A stretch of DNA of 42,062 nt from Bacilli bacterium (GTDB lineage: Bacteria > Bacillota_I > Bacilli_A > RF39 > UBA660). Both the position numbers and the translations under genes were made by a program. The DNA is taken from the NCBI GenBank assembly GCA_017404385.1, contig JAFRCK010000016.1, forward strand, positions 1-42,062, in the 5' to 3' direction. The notes beneath the pieces are model-generated. The model saw nothing but the letters and a program-made list of their open reading frames with translations, did not search any database and had not been told where the DNA came from. Positions 40,361-42,062 of the stretch are shown here, piece after piece (the first letter of the stretch is position 1; every line of letters begins with the position of its first letter).

Positions 40361-41427
40361 ATTTTATAAATATAACTATTTCTATATTTTTTATCATTTG
40401 ATATTTCTTTTTCAATTTCAATAAATGGTGGAATATCTATATCTACAGTTTTATTAGTTTCTTCTATCTCTAATATTTTTAAACCATCATCAAAAGTATC
40501 TAGTCTATAATAACAATTATTATATTCAAAACAATATCTTGTTTTTTCTACAGGTAATATATCTTTAGAAAAATTAGAATAATATTCTTTTTCACTTATA
40601 CCTTTTTGAGTAGTAATTCTTTCATTGTTAAATTCTGTATCTTTTTTTGTAATCATTTTAAATGATTGATCATTATCCTTAGTTATTTTTCTAAAAAATA
40701 ATTCACTATCATTATTATCAATATAGTACTGTTCTATATTTAATGATATTCCATTTGTATTTTTATATAGTTCTTCTTCATTAACTGAACTAACTAAGTA
40801 TTTAAATTGTCTTTGAATAGGAAATGGTTTTTCTATTTCATTATAAATTCCTTCTATAACTCTATTAATCTTTTCATCAAAACTTGTATCATTTCCTAAT
40901 ATTTTTAAATTATGATGTCCTAACCAACAATGTAGCGTATTCATATCTAATAATCTAGCTTCGGTAACACTTTCTGTTCTAGCTTTATTATTTGATAGAG
41001 TATAAAACTCTTGTTTATCCCAAGCTACTGATCTTAAATGTAAAACTAAGTCATATTTATTAAAAAGGTTAGAATCTTTTATATTATAATTTCTTAATAA
41101 TCTTTTCCATTCATGTTCAGACATGTATGCTTTTGAATCTACTAAACCTCTATCAAAAAGGATAATAGAATCTCTTTCACTTCTTTTAGAAACAGTTTCA
41201 GCAATTTTTTCTAATTTAAATGAAATATCAAATATTTGTTTTTGAAATTCTATAGTAGATAAAGCATTATTTCCAAAAGGTTTTAGTCCCATGTTTATTA
41301 ATAAAGTAGCCGCTTCTGGGACTACGTAAACATTTAAACCTTTTTCTTCAAATTCTTCAACTATTCTTTGAATTGCGGTAGTCTTACCAGCACATGGACC
41401 ACCTGTTAATACTATTTTTTTAATCAT
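40339..41427 (-). CDS. P-loop (NadR/Ttd14-like AAA_28) ATPase with a CYTH-like C-terminal domain
   Basis: 362 aa. The Walker A GGPCAGKTT (residues 9-17) and ILFDRGLVD (Walker B-type) fit the AAA_28/NadR-Ttd14 class of P-loop kinases. The C-terminal half, from about 205, is beta-rich with alternating charged residues (QFKYLV, LFFRKITK, EKEYYSNF, TRYCFEYNN-YYRLDTF, LEIEE and the ending FIEIEKEISND), the pattern of a CYTH/triphosphate tunnel fold. The same fusion is known from Ttd14-type proteins. Substrate unknown; nucleotide or phosphoinositide-type ligands are possibilities. ATG with TTGGAGG is chosen over an upstream in-frame start. Ends with TGA. Confidence 0.75.
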   Translation of the reverse strand: MIKKIVLTGGPCAGKTTAIQRIVEEFEEKGLNVYVVPEAATLLINMGLKPFGNNALSTIEFQKQIFDISFKLEKIAETVSKRSERDSIILFDRGLVDSKAYMSEHEWKRLLRNYNIKDSNLFNKYDLVLHLRSVAWDKQEFYTLSNNKARTESVTEARLLDMNTLHCWLGHHNLKILGNDTSFDEKINRVIEGIYNEIEKPFPIQRQFKYLVSSVNEEELYKNTNGISLNIEQYYIDNNDSELFFRKITKDNDQSFKMITKKDTEFNNERITTQKGISEKEYYSNFSKDILPVEKTRYCFEYNNCYYRLDTFDDGLKILEIEETNKTVDIDIPPFIEIEKEISNDKKYRNSYIYKMKNRSNN

Positions 41428-41486
41428 ACAAACCTCCAACTATACTTTTCTATTCTAAACAAAACACTTAATAATGTCAATAATAA

Positions 41487-41515
41487 TTGTATTCCTACCA
41501 AAAAGGTAGTATAAT
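41487..41515 (+). promoter_or_regulatory. Rrf2 gene promoter with operator-like inverted repeat in the spacer
   Basis: TTGTAT (41487-41492), 17 nt, TATAAT (41510-41515). The spacer holds CTACC-AAAAA-GGTAG (41495-41509), an inverted repeat placed where a bound regulator would block RNA polymerase. Likely the Rrf2 protein's own operator. Confidence 0.65.
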
Positions 41516-41532
41516 ACTTTTGAGGTGTTTTT

Positions 41533-41925
41533 ATGCGAATAGGAACTAGAGGAAGATATGCATTAACTATTATGTTTTATCTTGCATCCAATTATAGTAA
41601 AGAAAGATATGTTTCATTAAAAGAAATATCAGATAATGAAGGTTTATCTTTTAAGTATTTAGAAAAAATAATGGTTGATTTAAATAAAGATAATTACTTG
41701 GATGTACAAAGAGGTAATAATGGTGGTTATAGATTAAAAAAAGAACCTAAAGATTATTCAATTGGTGAAATACTTAGAAAAGTAGAGGGTGATTTGTCAC
41801 CAGTTGATTGTATTAATAAAGGTTGTTCAAGAGGAAAAAAATGTATGAGTTATCCATTCTTTGAAGGATTGAATAATGAAATAAATAGTTTTGTGGATAA
41901 TAAAACACTTGCTGATTATATATAG
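41533..41925 (+). CDS. Rrf2 family (IscR-like) regulator with three conserved cysteines
   Basis: 130 aa. The winged helix starts IGTRGRYALTIMFYLA and has the recognition part LSFKYLEKIMVDLNK and wing GNNGGYRL. Cys93, Cys98 and Cys104 lie at almost the IscR positions (92, 98, 104 in E. coli), which hold a 2Fe-2S cluster, so it probably senses Fe-S or oxidative status rather than cysteine (CymR has no such Cys). It has a repeat in its promoter for autoregulation. An AGGAGG overlaps its stop, but no gene follows it, see the next entry. Confidence 0.85.
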   Translation: MRIGTRGRYALTIMFYLASNYSKERYVSLKEISDNEGLSFKYLEKIMVDLNKDNYLDVQRGNNGGYRLKKEPKDYSIGEILRKVEGDLSPVDCINKGCSRGKKCMSYPFFEGLNNEINSFVDNKTLADYI

Positions 41926-42062
41926 GAGGCTAACTATAAAAAGTCAAGTACTTTAAATAGTTTGTCAAAAATGGAAAGAAACCCATGCCAAAAAGATTTC
42001 ACAAAGTGAAATTTTTGAAAAATTGATAAAATCAATTATTTTAATAAAGACGGATCAAATAG
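41924..42062. mobile_element. Orphan ribosome binding site and probable mobile-element edge
   Basis: AGGAGG at 41924-41929 overlaps the Rrf2 stop and should serve a next gene (commonly a cysteine desulfurase after IscR-like genes), but no start codon lies 5-10 nt on and all frames close quickly. From about 41940 the sequence is unlike genes here and holds three adjacent inverted repeats: ATTTCAC-AAA-GTGAAAT (41996-42012), ATTTTT-G-AAAAAT (42011-42023) and AATTGAT-AAA-ATCAATT (42021-42037). This could be the terminal region of an insertion element that interrupts the operon. The family is not identified. Confidence 0.4.

Noticed and set aside
1..42062. Possible UGA-as-tryptophan code, given the rarity of TGA stops and Mollicute-like traits
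   Set aside because: At least four genes end naturally in TGA (CPBP protease, XRE regulator, the 63-aa coat-associated protein, P-loop/CYTH protein), one of them inside a terminator hairpin, and tryptophan is encoded by TGG throughout.
1..42062. CRISPR arrays, tRNA or rRNA genes
   Set aside because: No regularly spaced direct repeats, cloverleaf-like segments with CCA-type ends, or rRNA-like G+C-richer blocks were found.

Overview
The window is very AT-rich, gene-dense bacterial chromosome with short intergenic gaps, strong AGGAGG/GAGGTG ribosome binding sites and sigma-A type promoters. Gene content and order are those of a low-GC Bacilli-like Firmicute: a rimP-nusA-ylxR-infB-rbfA block, an ftsY-ylxM-ffh block, RNase J, SufS/SufU, a PrsA lipoprotein foldase and a Rrf2 regulator. 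CotD-like, CotF-like and YjcZ-like genes, two of them behind sigma-K-like promoters, suggest that the organism or its recent ancestor sporulates. Anaerobic NrdD/NrdG fits an anaerobe, for example an uncultured gut lineage near the Mollicutes-related Bacilli (inference). TGA is a rare stop but is used, so the standard code applies.

Layout. 1-58: 5' end of an IS3-type transposase gene running off the window. 148-1673 (minus): a membrane-anchored metallophosphoesterase that has lost its metal ligands, plus a CPBP membrane protease. 1736-6502: translation operon with a 12-bp leader hairpin, a RimP reduced to one domain, NusA, YlxR/RnpM, IF-2, an unknown protein and RbfA. 6619-8720: a truncated papain-like protease, a tail-anchored TIM-barrel-like protein and a secreted 3D-domain protein. 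8765-14098: TruB, two small charged proteins, FtsY, YlxM, Ffh and an unknown membrane protein. 14103-18091: CotD-like coat protein, ASCH protein, an unknown protein, RNA polymerase omega, RecX, PrsA (minus) and two tiny YjcZ-like membrane peptides. 18119-20998: HIT hydrolase (minus), SufS-SufU, a short SSB and a small membrane protein.

21022-24458: a Crp/Fnr-family regulator divergent from nrdDG, with a perfect 16-bp palindrome between them centred near -42 of the predicted nrdD start. 24550-27030: XRE regulator, a sortase-type surface protein with cadherin-like domains, and a CFI-box-like protein. 27020-32058: rpsO with a structured leader, pnp, an unknown protein and RNase J (minus). 32217-36454: an unknown protein, an isolated holin-GH25/LysM lysozyme pair, a stranded C-terminal piece of adenylosuccinate synthetase, and a DUF362 operon. 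36510-39163: a CotF-type pair, an apparently leaderless HNH-like gene, a lipoprotein, and trxB-trxA. 39181-41925: DnaJ-domain membrane protein (minus), a small unknown, a P-loop/CYTH-like protein (minus) and a Rrf2 regulator with an operator-like repeat in its promoter. 41926-42062: an orphan ribosome binding site followed by back-to-back inverted repeats, probably a mobile-element edge.

Most genes serve ribosome assembly, RNA turnover, protein export, Fe-S/thiol chemistry and dNTP synthesis. A recurrent design is a Rho-independent terminator followed within a few bases by an extended -10 promoter (TGnTATAAT) for the next gene. No tRNA, rRNA, CRISPR array or intact prophage is visible. No stretch over 300 bases lacks a gene.
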